64,000 nt of DNA from Verrucomicrobiota bacterium (GTDB lineage: Bacteria > Verrucomicrobiota > Verrucomicrobiia > Limisphaerales > J093). A program made the translations under genes and the position numbers. Of the stretch, positions 33,643-43,112 are shown piece after piece. Under the pieces are notes generated by a model. It ran no database searches. It was not told where the DNA came from and worked only from the letters and a program-made list of their open reading frames with translations. Numbering within the stretch: the first letter of the stretch is position 1; each line of letters begins with the position of its first letter. The stretch lies in NCBI GenBank assembly GCA_022710935.1, contig JAKLFY010000019.1, positions 27,280 through 91,279 on the forward strand, read 5' to 3'.

Positions 33643-33938
33643 CCGGCGACTTCCTCCATCTCCAGGGCGACGAGGTTCTTCTCGCCATCCGGGTGCAGCC
33701 CCGGAGCTCGCGCAACGAACTGGCCGGAGTCATCGGTCCGGAACTCAAGGTCCGGGTCGCTGCCCCGCCGGTCGACGACGCGGCCAACGCGGAAGTGCTC
33801 CGCTTCCTGGCCCGGACCCTGGGCTGCCCCCGCAACCAGCTCCGTTTGGCGCACGGGCGCGCCTCGCGGCACAAACGCGTCGGCATTCGCGGCCTCTCGG
33901 TCGACCAGGTGCGTCAGAAGCTCGGCGCGGTCGGGTGA
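33639..33938 (+). CDS. DUF167 (YggU) family protein
   Basis: 99 residues; ATG 33639 overlaps the YggT stop (ATGA). Family core: [43 protein letters not shown] and [12 protein letters not shown]. Small beta-alpha domain of unknown function, widely co-occurring with YggT. Not related to the repeat DNA that begins 33 bp downstream. Confidence 0.9.
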   Translation: MTGDFLHLQGDEVLLAIRVQPRSSRNELAGVIGPELKVRVAAPPVDDAANAEVLRFLARTLGCPRNQLRLAHGRASRHKRVGIRGLSVDQVRQKLGAVG

Positions 33939-33970
33939 TCCGGGGCATTTTCGCCGACGCGGGGTGTTCC

Positions 33971-34289
33971 GTGCATCTGGAGGTTGTCGGTGGCAATCGA
34001 GTACGCGCCGCGTGGGGGCACGCGGCCTGCAACGTCGGTGTCCGCCCCTTTGTCGGCCGGGTCCCCTGACCCGGCGTCTGCGCCGATGTCTCTCCTTGCG
34101 CCGCGTGGGGGCACGCGGCCTGCAACGTCGGTGTCCGCCCCTTTGTCGGCCGGGTCCCCTGACCCGGCGTCTGCGCCGATGTCTCTCCTTGCGCCGCGTG
34201 GGGGCACGCGGCCTGCAACGGCAATCTCCATCTGTTGTAGGCCCGGCGCCCTCACCGGGCGACAGAGTAGCGACAACAACCCGATGCAT
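33971..34289 (+). repeat. Family-A hairpin repeat, copy A4, expanded by tandem duplication
   Basis: 319 bp with family-A termini (GTGCATCTGGAGG at the left; CAACAACCCGATGCAT at the right). It contains six hairpins, each with an 8-bp stem and 4-nt loop, of three kinds: GCCGCGTG-GGGG (three times), GCCGGGTC-CCCT (twice) and GCCCGGCG-CCCT (once). The growth over a basic copy comes from a 93-bp tandem duplication (next entry). Confidence 0.92.
34005..34221 (+). repeat. 93-bp perfect tandem repeat, 2 units plus partial third
   Basis: Unit 1 is 34005-34097, unit 2 is 34098-34190, and 34191-34220 repeats the first 30 bases. The two full units are identical. Each holds one GCCGCGTG and one GCCGGGTC hairpin. 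The identity implies a recent duplication. The unit length is a multiple of 3, so a reading frame crosses it, but this is incidental. Confidence 0.97.
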
Positions 34290-34401
34290 CGCTGCGTGTC
34301 TCGCGCTGCCGTGTTTCGCCGCTTGCCAAGGCGGCGCTTTGTTTTCAAAATGCGGCTCGAAAGTTGCGCCAATGGGCGCGATTGGAAGCCTGAAAACACC
34401 C

Positions 34402-35694
34402 ATGATCACGCCAGCCAAATTGGAACTCGATGGCCAAGTCTACGAACTGCCCACGCTCAGGGGCACCGAAGGCGAACCCGCGGTGTCGATCGCCGCGCTG
34501 CGGGACAAGACCGGGCACATCACGCTGGACGACGGATACTCGAATACCGGTTCCTGTCGGAGCGCCATCACGTTCATCGACGGGGAGAAGGGCATTCTCA
34601 GGTACCGCGGCATCCCGATCGAGGAGCTGGCCGAGAAATCCACGTTCGTCGAGACCGCGTATCTTCTGATCTACGGGAATCTCCCGACCCGCGCCCAATT
34701 CCGCGCGTTCTCCGGGATGTTGACCGACAACGAGAATCTCCACGAGGACATGAAGTACCACTTCGAGGGGTTCCCCTCGACGGCGCACCCGATGGCGATC
34801 CTCTCGGCGATGATCAACGCCAGCAGTTGTTTCTATCCGGGGCTCAACGGCCCGCGCAATGCCGATCGATTCGACGTCCATGCGGCGCGGCTCATCTCGC
34901 AGGTCCGCACCATTGCGGCCTTCTCGTACCGGAAATCGCGGGGGCTGCCGATCATCTACCCGAAACGCGCCTACAAGTACACCGCCAACTTCCTGCACAT
35001 GATGTTCTCGGATCCGTACGAGGACTACAATCTGCAGCCGGAGATTGTGCGCGCGCTCGATCTGATCTTCCTGCTCCATGCCGACCACGAGCAGAACTGC
35101 TCGACGGCCACGGTGCGGATGGTGGCATCGAGTCAGGCCAACCTGTTTGCCTGCGCGGCGGCGGGCGTCTGCGCGCTCTGGGGGCCGCTGCATGGCGGCG
35201 CCAACCAGGCCGTGGTCGAAATGCTCCAGGAAATCCACAAGTCCGGCGACGACGGCTCGAAATTCATCGCGGCCGCCAAGGACAAGAACAGCGGGCGGCG
35301 CCTGATGGGCTTCGGGCATCGGCTCTACAAGAACTACGATCCCCGCGCGACGATCATCAGGAAGGCTTGCGACCAAATCCTGAAACGGATCCAGGTCGCC
35401 GACCCGCTGCTGGACATCGCCAAACGGCTCGAAGAGGCAGCCCTCAACGACCCGTACTTCGTCGAGCGGAAGCTGTATCCGAACGTCGACTTCTACAGCG
35501 GCATCATCATGCGGGCGGTGGGGATTCCGCTCGAGATGTTCACCGTGATCTTCGGGATCGGGCGGATGCCGGGTTGGATTGCGAACTTCAAGGAGATCAT
35601 GGAAGACCCCAAGGGCCGCATTTACCGCCCCCGCCAGATTTACGTCGGCTCGGGGCTGCGCCACTACGTCCCCCTCGAGCAGCGGGAGCAGTAG
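34402..35694 (+). CDS. gltA: Citrate synthase (type II)
   Basis: 430 residues, the length of the Gram-negative hexameric type. Citrate synthase condenses oxaloacetate and acetyl-CoA to open the TCA cycle. Seen: [36 protein letters not shown], then the substrate and catalytic region [31 protein letters not shown] (catalytic His), [15 protein letters not shown] (catalytic His and arginines), and RPRQIYVG at the end. ATG 34402 matches the usual N-terminus; another in-frame ATG at 34372 would add ten residues. Confidence 0.97.
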   Translation: MITPAKLELDGQVYELPTLRGTEGEPAVSIAALRDKTGHITLDDGYSNTGSCRSAITFIDGEKGILRYRGIPIEELAEKSTFVETAYLLIYGNLPTRAQFRAFSGMLTDNENLHEDMKYHFEGFPSTAHPMAILSAMINASSCFYPGLNGPRNADRFDVHAARLISQVRTIAAFSYRKSRGLPIIYPKRAYKYTANFLHMMFSDPYEDYNLQPEIVRALDLIFLLHADHEQNCSTATVRMVASSQANLFACAAAGVCALWGPLHGGANQAVVEMLQEIHKSGDDGSKFIAAAKDKNSGRRLMGFGHRLYKNYDPRATIIRKACDQILKRIQVADPLLDIAKRLEEAALNDPYFVERKLYPNVDFYSGIIMRAVGIPLEMFTVIFGIGRMPGWIANFKEIMEDPKGRIYRPRQIYVGSGLRHYVPLEQREQ

Positions 35695-35721
35695 CCGGGT
35701 CCACCTCCTGGCCGATCGGGT

Positions 35722-37374
35722 TCAGGCCCGCTTCGAGGCGGACAGCGCGTCTTTGATGCGCTTGATGTGGCCGCGGCCCATCCCCTTCACCTCGCACCCG
35801 AGTTCGAGATACCGCCGGATCTGGGCGTCGCTCAGGATGCAGAAGCAATCGACGACGGCAAACGGCTTGCCCACCTGACGGAACACGGCGTCGGGATCGA
35901 GCTTGAGGTACTGCTGGTGGCGGACCGCGAAGACGACGGCGTCGACGCCGTTGAGCGCGGCCTTGAGATCGGGCTGGATGCGCAGGTTGACGAGCTGGTC
36001 CTGGCGATGGAAGAACCGCTTGAGGCTGTATCCGGGGTGCGGATAGGTGTCCTGGGCCTCGAGTTCCCACCAGTGCTCGACGTACGGATCGTGGACCTTC
36101 ACGTCCGCCCCCATCTCGGCAAGCTTGCGCACCATGACTTCGGAGCCGCTGTAACGCGTGTCCCCGACGTCTTCCCGATACGCCGCCCCCAGGATCAGGA
36201 CCTCGGCGGCCGCCAGCGGCTTGCCCATGTTGCGCAAGGCGTCGCGCACCAACTGGGGCGCGTGCAGCGCGCGGGTGTCGTTGATGTTGATGGCGGCCGG
36301 GGTGATCTTGAAGATGTTGTCTTCCCAGCCGAAAATGTGCTTGTAGGCCCACATGCCGAGGCCGCCGTCCTTGGGCAGACAATACCCGCCGATGCCCGGC
36401 CCTGGGAAAATCAGGTTCGAATGGGTCGGCCGAACCCGGATCGCCTCGATCACCTTTTTCAGGTCGACCCCGTTGCGCTCGGCGAAAACCGACCATTCGT
36501 CGAGAAACGCCAGAATGGTCGCCCGGTAGCTGTTCTCAACGATCTTGGCGGTCTCAGACTCGATCGGCCGGTCCAGAACGGTCAGGGGGAACTTCTCCGT
36601 GTTGAGCACGTCCTCGAGGAACCGGACCACCCTGTCGCGGGCCTCGTCGTTGATCCCGCTGCACACGCGCCAGAAATCGCGGATGGACGCGACGTAATTG
36701 CGTCCCGGCATCACGCGCTCGTAGCTGTGGGCGAGCAGCGGCTCCGACGCAATCCCGCGGCGCTCGAAGATCTTCTTCATGATCGGGTAGGCCACCTGCT
36801 CGGTTGTCCCGGGAGCCACCGTCGTCTCGATCAGGACCAGCGCGCCGGCGGGGATCCGTTCGGCGATCGTGCCGATCGACGCTTCGAGCGCCTCCATGTC
36901 CGCCGCGCCGGTCCGCACATCTCCCAACGACTCCTTCAGATAGTCGCATTGCACGTCCACGACCACCACGTCGGCCAATCGGAGCGCCTCCTCTGTGTAG
37001 GTGGCGACCAGCGTCTTGCTCTCCTTGACGCAGCGCCCAATCAGCGTCTCGACCTCCGGATCCTCGGCCTTCACGGGCGAAATCCCCCGGTTCAATAACG
37101 GGATCTTCCAGAAACTCCGCGAACTCGGCCGTTGCATCCCAATCACCAGCTTGTTCGGCCGACCGGTCTTCTTGTCCCGCGCATCCGCCACCACCGCCGC
37201 CATCACCGCCCCCACAAAACCCAACCCGACCACAACGACCACCTCCTGACCCTGCTTGCGCCGCGCCTTGGCAAGAGCTTCGAGACGCGCAAATTCCTTC
37301 TGGTAGTCCTTCGGACTGGGCAACGGGAACCTCTCGCCGGTCGGGCTGATGGAAACGGACTTGGCTTGTTTCAT
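35722..37374 (-). CDS. UDP-glucose/GDP-mannose-type nucleotide-sugar dehydrogenase
   Basis: 550 residues, about 100 more than typical UDP-sugar dehydrogenases. It oxidises the C6 alcohol of a nucleotide sugar to a uronate for surface polysaccharides. NAD-binding motif VVVVVGLGFVGAVMA near residue 50, TTVAPGTTEQVA, and the active-site motif GPGIGGYCLPKDGG with the catalytic cysteine. The extra length is an N-terminal basic segment and an insert around GMQRPSSRSFWKIPLLNRG. Its C-terminal domain has GAAYREDVGDTRYSGS. It is divergent from kdgK and lies 27 bp from convergent gltA. Which nucleotide sugar is used is not clear. Confidence 0.88.
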   Translation of the reverse strand: MKQAKSVSISPTGERFPLPSPKDYQKEFARLEALAKARRKQGQEVVVVVGLGFVGAVMAAVVADARDKKTGRPNKLVIGMQRPSSRSFWKIPLLNRGISPVKAEDPEVETLIGRCVKESKTLVATYTEEALRLADVVVVDVQCDYLKESLGDVRTGAADMEALEASIGTIAERIPAGALVLIETTVAPGTTEQVAYPIMKKIFERRGIASEPLLAHSYERVMPGRNYVASIRDFWRVCSGINDEARDRVVRFLEDVLNTEKFPLTVLDRPIESETAKIVENSYRATILAFLDEWSVFAERNGVDLKKVIEAIRVRPTHSNLIFPGPGIGGYCLPKDGGLGMWAYKHIFGWEDNIFKITPAAININDTRALHAPQLVRDALRNMGKPLAAAEVLILGAAYREDVGDTRYSGSEVMVRKLAEMGADVKVHDPYVEHWWELEAQDTYPHPGYSLKRFFHRQDQLVNLRIQPDLKAALNGVDAVVFAVRHQQYLKLDPDAVFRQVGKPFAVVDCFCILSDAQIRRYLELGCEVKGMGRGHIKRIKDALSASKRA

Positions 37375-37523
37375 AGAGAGTTTGCGGATGGATTGTGCGG
37401 TCGATCGCCGCGCGTTTATAGGAGGAGGCTTGCCCCCGGTCAAGACTTGGGCGTTGTCTTCCACCCCCGCGCACGCCATTCTCCGCCCCAAGAAACGCAC
37501 CGCCGCCACAGACTCGCGCCCCT

Positions 37524-38624
37524 ATGCCAACACTCGATCTCCGACCGTCCGACGCCTGCCACTACGATCTCGCGGCTCTGGGTGAAATCATGCTCCGCTT
37601 CGACCCCGGCGAGGGGCGCATCCGCAACGCGCGGGCTTTCCGCGTCTGGGAAGGGGGCGGCGAATACAATGTCGCCCGCGGACTGCGCCGGTGCTTCGGT
37701 CTGAAGACGGCGGTGTGCACCGCGTTCGCCGACAACGAGGTCGGGCGCCTTCTCGAAGATCTGCTCCTCCAGGGTGGCGTGGACGGCCGCTTCATCCGAT
37801 GGATCCCGTTCGACGGCGTCGGCCGCACCGTGCGCAACGGACTCAACTTCACCGAACGCGGCTTTGGCGTGCGCCCCGCGCTGGGCCTCTCCGACCGCGG
37901 CCACACCGCGGCCAGCCAGCTCCGGCCCGGCGACTTCGATTGGGACCACCTGTTCGGGGACCTGGGTGTCCGGTGGTTTCATACCGGCGGCATCTTTGCC
38001 GCGCTCAGTGACACAACGCCCCAAGTGGCCATCGAGGCCGTCCGGAAAGCCAAGCAGCACGGAACCGTGGTCTCGTACGACCTCAATTACCGCCCGAGCC
38101 TCTGGAAGAGCATCGGCGGACGGGAACGCGCCCAAGAGGTGAACCGCGAGATCGCGCGCCACGTCGACGTCATGCTGGGCAACGAGGAGGATTTCACCGC
38201 CTGTCTCGGATTCCACGTGGAAGGGGCCGATGACCGCATGCTCCGCCTCGATGTCGGCGCCTTCAAACGGATGATCGAAACGGCCGTGAAGGCCTATCCC
38301 AACTTCAAGGCCACCGCCACCACCCTGCGCGCCGCCCGGACCGCCACGCGAAACGATTGGGCCGCGATGGCCTGGATGAACGGCCAATTCTTCGAGAGCC
38401 GACACTATCCCGACCTCGAAATCCTCGACCGCGTCGGCGGAGGCGACAGCTTCGCGGCTGGTTTCATTTATGGCCTCATGGCCACGGGCGACCCGCAACG
38501 GGCGGTTGAGTATGGCGCCGCTCATGGAGCCCTTGCCATGACCACCCCGGGCGATACCTCGATGGCAACGCGGGCTGAAGTCGAGAGACTGATGAGAGGC
38601 GATCCAGCCAGGGTCCAGCGGTAG
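37524..38624 (+). CDS. PfkB-family sugar kinase, probable 2-keto-3-deoxygluconate kinase
   Basis: 366 residues. PfkB fold: N-terminal YDLAALGEIMLRFDPG, WEGGGEYNVARGL, mid-domain WFHTGGIFAAL and VSYDLNYRPSLW, and the C-terminal signature RVGGGDSFAAGFIYGL with catalytic aspartate. The first Gly-Ala-Gly of the usual GAGD is GGGD here. The FRVWEGGGEYNVARGL and DLNYRPSLW blocks are typical of KDG kinases, which phosphorylate 2-keto-3-deoxygluconate from pectin and alginate breakdown. The specificity is inferred from pattern only. Confidence 0.8.
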   Translation: MPTLDLRPSDACHYDLAALGEIMLRFDPGEGRIRNARAFRVWEGGGEYNVARGLRRCFGLKTAVCTAFADNEVGRLLEDLLLQGGVDGRFIRWIPFDGVGRTVRNGLNFTERGFGVRPALGLSDRGHTAASQLRPGDFDWDHLFGDLGVRWFHTGGIFAALSDTTPQVAIEAVRKAKQHGTVVSYDLNYRPSLWKSIGGRERAQEVNREIARHVDVMLGNEEDFTACLGFHVEGADDRMLRLDVGAFKRMIETAVKAYPNFKATATTLRAARTATRNDWAAMAWMNGQFFESRHYPDLEILDRVGGGDSFAAGFIYGLMATGDPQRAVEYGAAHGALAMTTPGDTSMATRAEVERLMRGDPARVQR

Positions 38625-38732
38625 TCTCCATCCGCTGTGGGCCCGGTGCCCTCACCAGGCGACTAGTCTCCATCCGCTGTAGGCCCGGCGCCCTCACCGG
38701 GCGACGGAAAACCGACAACAACCCGATGCACC
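38623..38732 (+). repeat. Family-A hairpin repeat, copy A5 (left end missing)
   Basis: Contains two tandem copies of the GTCTCCATCCGCTGT-GGCCCGG block, each with a GCCCGGYG-CCCT hairpin (one slightly degraded), then the right terminus CAACAACCCGATGCAC. No left GTGCATC terminus is seen. It starts at the kdgK-like stop and fills the gap to the convergent gene. Confidence 0.8.
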
Positions 38733-38760
38733 GGAGAAGAGCCTGCCGCAGCGACGCCAT

Positions 38761-40029
38761 TCATGGACTCGACGGGATTGGCTCGACGGCGTAGAAGGAG
38801 GTGGTGTCGGGTACGTCGAGATCGGCCACCACCGCGATCTCGTTTGTGGCAACGTAGCTCGGGATGACCACGGTCCACTCCGGCGCGCCGAGCGACTCCT
38901 TCCGCCAGACCCGATACGCCTGGTTGGGCACACTGTTCCACGAGATGGCCGGTACCAGTTTGATGCGCAGAGCATACCCGGAGAGCGGATCCAGCGGGTC
39001 GGTCTTCCCGACGTATTCCTGCAGGTTGGTCGCCCCGTCGCCGTCCGGATCCGCCAGGGCCGCCACGCGCGGATCGGTCCGATAGCCGGGTCCGAAATAC
39101 CGCTGGCGCCATTCGTTGGGCACCCCGTCCTCGATCGCGTACACCCGGTCGAAGCGGGCATTGAGGATGTCCGATATGGGAAAGCTGTTGAAGAACACGC
39201 GGGCGGCAACCGACGTTGCCTTGTCCAGCGTAATCGGCCCGGTGTACGCCGGCGCCTCAGCACCGGGCGAGGTTCCGTCGAGCGTGTACCGGATGGCCCC
39301 GACTCCGAGGGTGTTATACATGGAGACAGTGACGGAATTGGTGAACTCGCGCGCGATTGGGGAAAAGACGATGGCGTCAACGGTGGCCGGACCTTGCACA
39401 AGCTGAAGGCCGTTGATGACAGCGTGACCGTACTGCCCCGGCTCCACGCAGATCACGAGGTCCGCTCCAGCCGAAACCAAGACCTCGCTGAAATGGACGT
39501 ACTGGGCGCCCTCGACCCACGCAGCCTGGTTCCAGCCCTCACCGACCAGAGTCGATTTCCTCCCGTAACCCGTCTGGCCAACTCGAACGTCGAACACGCC
39601 GTTCTCCGTCGCCGCAATACCGTGTCCATACAGGTAAACCTGGTAGCTCGCCTCCGGGAGATTCGTGATTGCGACACCAATCCCCGCGGCGTTGAACGGA
39701 TACAGGTAGGTCGACATCATGGCGTCAAACGCCCCGCTGCCCCAGCCGCCAGGCGCATTGGTCACCACGAGGCCAATGGCGGATGAACTCTGGTCCGCCC
39801 ACTTCAGGTTCGTCACCGAACCCAAAGTCCTATAGCCCCCTTGCCCGTCATCGCGGCTGTAAAGGTTCCAGAAGTCGGCAGGGGATTGCCCCGTGGCGGC
39901 CGGGCCGGTCTTGGGGCTGACCGTCCCGGACGAGAAATCGATGTTAAGCACCCGCTGCGCGTGCGCGCCAATCGAGGCCAGAGAGAGCAGCGCGGCCAAG
40001 CCATGAATAACATACCGCAGAGGCTTCAT
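38761..40029 (-). CDS. Secreted protein with CHB_HEX_C-like and calcium-repeat segments
   Basis: 422 residues from ATG 40029; signal peptide ending ASIGAHA. The N-terminal half (LNIDFSSGTVSPKTGPAA, YQVYLYGHG, GWNQAAWVEG) is a beta-sandwich of unknown type seen in verrucomicrobial exported proteins. Residues about 265-310 match the chitobiase C-terminal-like fold (IRYTLDGTSPGAEAPAYTGPI). Then DPDGDGATNLQEYVGKTDPLD is a thrombospondin type-3/dockerin-like calcium loop. No catalytic residues identified. The first 31 in-frame codons upstream are non-coding in character. Confidence 0.65.
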   Translation of the reverse strand: MKPLRYVIHGLAALLSLASIGAHAQRVLNIDFSSGTVSPKTGPAATGQSPADFWNLYSRDDGQGGYRTLGSVTNLKWADQSSSAIGLVVTNAPGGWGSGAFDAMMSTYLYPFNAAGIGVAITNLPEASYQVYLYGHGIAATENGVFDVRVGQTGYGRKSTLVGEGWNQAAWVEGAQYVHFSEVLVSAGADLVICVEPGQYGHAVINGLQLVQGPATVDAIVFSPIAREFTNSVTVSMYNTLGVGAIRYTLDGTSPGAEAPAYTGPITLDKATSVAARVFFNSFPISDILNARFDRVYAIEDGVPNEWRQRYFGPGYRTDPRVAALADPDGDGATNLQEYVGKTDPLDPLSGYALRIKLVPAISWNSVPNQAYRVWRKESLGAPEWTVVIPSYVATNEIAVVADLDVPDTTSFYAVEPIPSSP

Positions 40030-40327
40030 CGTGTTTAGGAATCGAAGGGGTGTTCTTGGTTCGGAGATGGGTGATAGAATAGCGGCGCCAGAGCGCAATA
40101 CAAGCCTTTTGAAGCAAGGCAATGGCTCAGCGATCGTGATTGTCCATCAACACACAGGCCAGAACGCGGGCGCGAAACCGCCTATCAGCTCCAGAATCCA
40201 GAGATCTGACCCCGAGCATTCCAGCGGGCTGGAACGTAACGAGGCGAACGCCGTGTCGGGAGAATGGGGGGGCAACCATGAATGCCATCGACCGACCGCC
40301 CAGAGGCACTGTCAGGCGCCCTGATTG
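40030..40327. other. Intergenic 298 bp, no gene seen
   Basis: Lies between two minus-strand genes. Roughly 40040-40120 is AT-richer and should contain the promoter of the 422-residue protein gene. The rest has no coding character, no family-A or F3 repeat and no strong hairpin. Confidence 0.45.
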
Positions 40328-41656
40328 TCACAGGCTCCAGCCCGCGCGGTACTCGGTCCGCACGTAACGGTTCGCTTCGGCCAGGTTGGTCACCTCGAGG
40401 TTGGCGGCGTCCCACTCGATCCGGGCGTCGACCCGTTTGGCGATGTTGCCCAGCAGGCACGTCTCGGTGAGAGGTCCGGAATAGGCGAACTCGGACCCAG
40501 CCGGCTGGCCGGTCTTGCAGGCGCGCACCCAGTCCATCTCGTGGCTGCCCGAGACGCGCGGCAGTGTCTTCGCGGGGCGCTGATACTCCTGATGGAGGCT
40601 CTGGGGGAGGAGCCGAGGTTCCTGGCCGTAGACACCGCACACGAGCTTGCCCTTGGTGCCATTGAAGAGGGCGCCACCCTCCGGCGGCCACTCGAGGGCG
40701 TCGTCCATGTCGTCCGGGCGCGGCGGGCGGGTGCCTTCGTACCAGGTCAGGCGCAGGGGCGGCTGACTTCCGCGGGCCGGAAAGCGGTACGTGACGATGG
40801 CGGAGAGCGGGTGGGTGTCGGGATTCAATCCGCAAGAGGTGGCCTCGATGCTGGCGGGCGGTCCCAGCTTGAGGGCCCAGACGACGGCGTCGAGCGTGTG
40901 CGCCCCTCGGTCGCCCATCATGCCGCACCCGAAATCCCACCAGCACCGCCACACCGCCGGATGATACGCCGGGTGATAGGGCCGCTCCGGAGCCGGGCCG
41001 AGCCAGAGGTCCCAGTCGAGCTTCGGCGGGACGGGCGGGGTCTCTTTGGGGCGCGTGCCCCATTTCGAACTCCAGCCGGCATGGCCCCACGGGTAGTAGG
41101 AAAGGTCACACCAAGCGTCCACCGTGCGGATCTCTCCAATCGCGCCATCCCAAATCCACTCGCAGACGGACCGGATGCCCTCGACCGAGTGGCCCTGGTT
41201 GCCCATCTGGGTGGCAACGCCGGTCTCCCTGGCGAGCCGGGCCAGTTGACGCGCCTCGTACACGTCGTGCGTCAGCGGTTTCTGGCAATAGACATGTTTG
41301 CCGGCACGCATCGACGCCGCGCTGATCACCGCGTGCGTGTGATCGGGCGTCGCGATCACCACCGCCTCGATGTCCTTCTGCTTTGCGAGCATCTCGCGGT
41401 AGTCGGTCCAGACCCGCGCCTGCGGGTAGCGTTTGAGCGTGGCGGCCGCGTAGTCGGGATCGACATCGCAAAGGGCGACGATGTTCTGGGACTCGAGCGC
41501 CTGGAGGTTGGCGGCGCCCATGCCGCCGACGCCGATGCCGGCGATGTTGAGCTTGTCATTCGCGCCGCCCAGCCCCTGGCGGGAGAGCATCGTGAATGCG
41601 GTGACGGTTGCCGTGGAGCCAAGGAACCGGCGTCGGGTCATCGAGATGGCGTGCAT
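40328..41656 (-). CDS. Gfo/Idh/MocA-family oxidoreductase with Tat signal
   Basis: 442 residues from ATG 41656; ATG 41641 (MTRRRFLG) is an alternative. The leader TRRRFLGSTATVTAF is a twin-arginine signal, so the folded, cofactor-loaded enzyme should be exported. Rossmann domain LNIAGIGVGGMGAANLQAL (GxGxxG), DIEAVVIATPDHTHAV, GKHVYCQKPLTHDV (the EKP-type motif as QKP), GNQGHSVEGIRSVCEW, and GDRGAHTLDAVVWAL with the conserved His. The C-terminal part (YRFPARGSQPPLRLTWYEG) is of the planctomycete/verrucomicrobial expanded type. Probably oxidises a sugar or glycoside. Confidence 0.9.
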   Translation of the reverse strand: MHAISMTRRRFLGSTATVTAFTMLSRQGLGGANDKLNIAGIGVGGMGAANLQALESQNIVALCDVDPDYAAATLKRYPQARVWTDYREMLAKQKDIEAVVIATPDHTHAVISAASMRAGKHVYCQKPLTHDVYEARQLARLARETGVATQMGNQGHSVEGIRSVCEWIWDGAIGEIRTVDAWCDLSYYPWGHAGWSSKWGTRPKETPPVPPKLDWDLWLGPAPERPYHPAYHPAVWRCWWDFGCGMMGDRGAHTLDAVVWALKLGPPASIEATSCGLNPDTHPLSAIVTYRFPARGSQPPLRLTWYEGTRPPRPDDMDDALEWPPEGGALFNGTKGKLVCGVYGQEPRLLPQSLHQEYQRPAKTLPRVSGSHEMDWVRACKTGQPAGSEFAYSGPLTETCLLGNIAKRVDARIEWDAANLEVTNLAEANRYVRTEYRAGWSL

Positions 41657-41735
41657 GACCCGACTTAAACCCAACGCATATCGCGCGACAAGATGCAAAC
41701 TCGGGTCACACCCTTCGCGAGGAACCGAGACCGGG

Positions 41736-42824
41736 CTACCGCGGTTGTTGCTGGGTGAGGCAATGGAGCGAGCCGAACCCGAGGACCAGATCGACGGCGT
41801 GGATGCCCACCACGGGGCGATCGGTGAACAACTCGGCCAGAGTGCCCAGCGCGATCCGGTCATTGGGGTCGTTGAAGGTCGGCACCAGGACCGCGGCGTT
41901 GGAGATGTAGAAATTGGCGTAGCTGGCCGGCAGGCGGTCTTTTTCGAAAAAGAGCGGGGCCGGCATTGGCAGAGGCACCACCTCGGGCCTCGATCCGTCC
42001 TCGAGCCGGACATCCCGGATGCGTTCCCAGTTCTCGGCCAGAGGCCGGTAGTTGATGTCGCGGCGATTGGGCTCGCGGATCAAGACCACCGTGCGCGGGT
42101 TCACGAAGCGGCAGATGTCATCGATATGGCCGTGGGTGTCGTCGCCCACGGGGCCGCCGGCGAGCCAGCCGAAGTTGGTGACGCCCAGGTAGCGTTTCAG
42201 TGTCGACTCGATTTCCGCGCGGCCGAGTCCGGGGTTGCGGACCTGGACGGTGGGGTGCAGGTAGCATTCGTCGGTTGTGAGGAGGGTGCCGCGTCCGTTG
42301 ACCTCGATGCCGCCGCCCTCGATCACGAAATCGCGTCCGTCGTGTTCGGCGTTGAAGAGGCGCTTGCGGAGGAGTTTGGCGGCGGTCTCAGGCACGCGAC
42401 GGTCTTTATGCCAGTCGTCGTATTTGGCCCAGGCGTTGAAATGGAAATGGACGATCGCGGTCTCGCGACGGGGACGCCGGCGCCGGACGAAGATGGGGCC
42501 GCTGTCGCGGGTCCAGCCCCGGTTGGTCGGGTGCATGACGAACTCGACCCGGCGCATGTCGGCGCCCGCGCTCTCGAGGTAGCGCCGCGCCAGGGCCTGT
42601 TCGCCGCGGGACCGGACCAGGATGCGGACGATTTCGCCCGGGGCGATCTTGCGCACCATTTCGCCATAGACCCAGCGGATGGTGTCGAGTTTGCCGGGCC
42701 AGTCGGTTGGATGATACGGCCAGCCGAGCCAGGTTGCCTCATGCGGTTCCCACTCGGCCGGCATGGCAAAGCCCAACGCCGCGGGAGACGGGTTTTCAGA
42801 CAAAGGTTGTTTTGGCATCGTCAC
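41736..42824 (-). CDS. aguA: Agmatine deiminase
   Basis: 362 residues, the normal length. It hydrolyses agmatine to N-carbamoylputrescine and ammonia in putrescine synthesis. PPAD-fold motifs: MPAEWEPHEATWLGWPY, GWTRDSGPIFV, VEGGGIEVNG region (IEGGGIEVNGRGTLLTT), GDDTHGHIDDICRF with the catalytic His, and the active-site cysteine in GSLHCLTQQQP (Cys355). No aguB or other polyamine gene is adjacent. It lies 79 bp from the Tat oxidoreductase gene on the same strand. Confidence 0.95.
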   Translation of the reverse strand: MTMPKQPLSENPSPAALGFAMPAEWEPHEATWLGWPYHPTDWPGKLDTIRWVYGEMVRKIAPGEIVRILVRSRGEQALARRYLESAGADMRRVEFVMHPTNRGWTRDSGPIFVRRRRPRRETAIVHFHFNAWAKYDDWHKDRRVPETAAKLLRKRLFNAEHDGRDFVIEGGGIEVNGRGTLLTTDECYLHPTVQVRNPGLGRAEIESTLKRYLGVTNFGWLAGGPVGDDTHGHIDDICRFVNPRTVVLIREPNRRDINYRPLAENWERIRDVRLEDGSRPEVVPLPMPAPLFFEKDRLPASYANFYISNAAVLVPTFNDPNDRIALGTLAELFTDRPVVGIHAVDLVLGFGSLHCLTQQQPR

Positions 42825-42884
42825 GTGGCCTCATGATAGGGGAGCCGACCCGGATCTCCAAGAGGCAAACCGAGCCCTCTCATG

Positions 42885-43112
42885 GTGCATCTGCCGGTTG
42901 TCGGTGTGATGCCGCCCGGTGAGGGCACCGGGCCTGCAAGCTGATGATGCCCATTCTGCGGGCCGCGTGCCCCCACGCGGCGCGAGTCTGACATCGGCAA
43001 CAGCATGGCGCCGGGTCGGGGGACCCGGCCTACAGCGTGACAGACAACGATGCGAGCCGCGTGCCCCCACGCGGCGCAAACTCGATTTCCACCGACAACC
43101 TGCAGGATCCAC
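42885..43112 (+). repeat. Family-A hairpin repeat, copy A6
   Basis: About 228 bp starting GTGCATCTGCCGG and ending in CGACAACCTGCAGGATCCAC, an imperfect inverted copy. It holds four perfect tetraloop hairpins in the order GCCCGGTG-AGGG, GCCGCGTG-CCCC, CCGGGTC-GGGG, GCCGCGTG-CCCC, each separated by 20-35 bp of spacer. The hairpins are in the opposite orientation to those in A4. Confidence 0.88.

Noticed and set aside
33971..34289. CRISPR array suggested by equal-length hairpin repeats
   Set aside because: The 93-bp units are head-to-tail identical with no unique spacers, and no cas gene is in the window.
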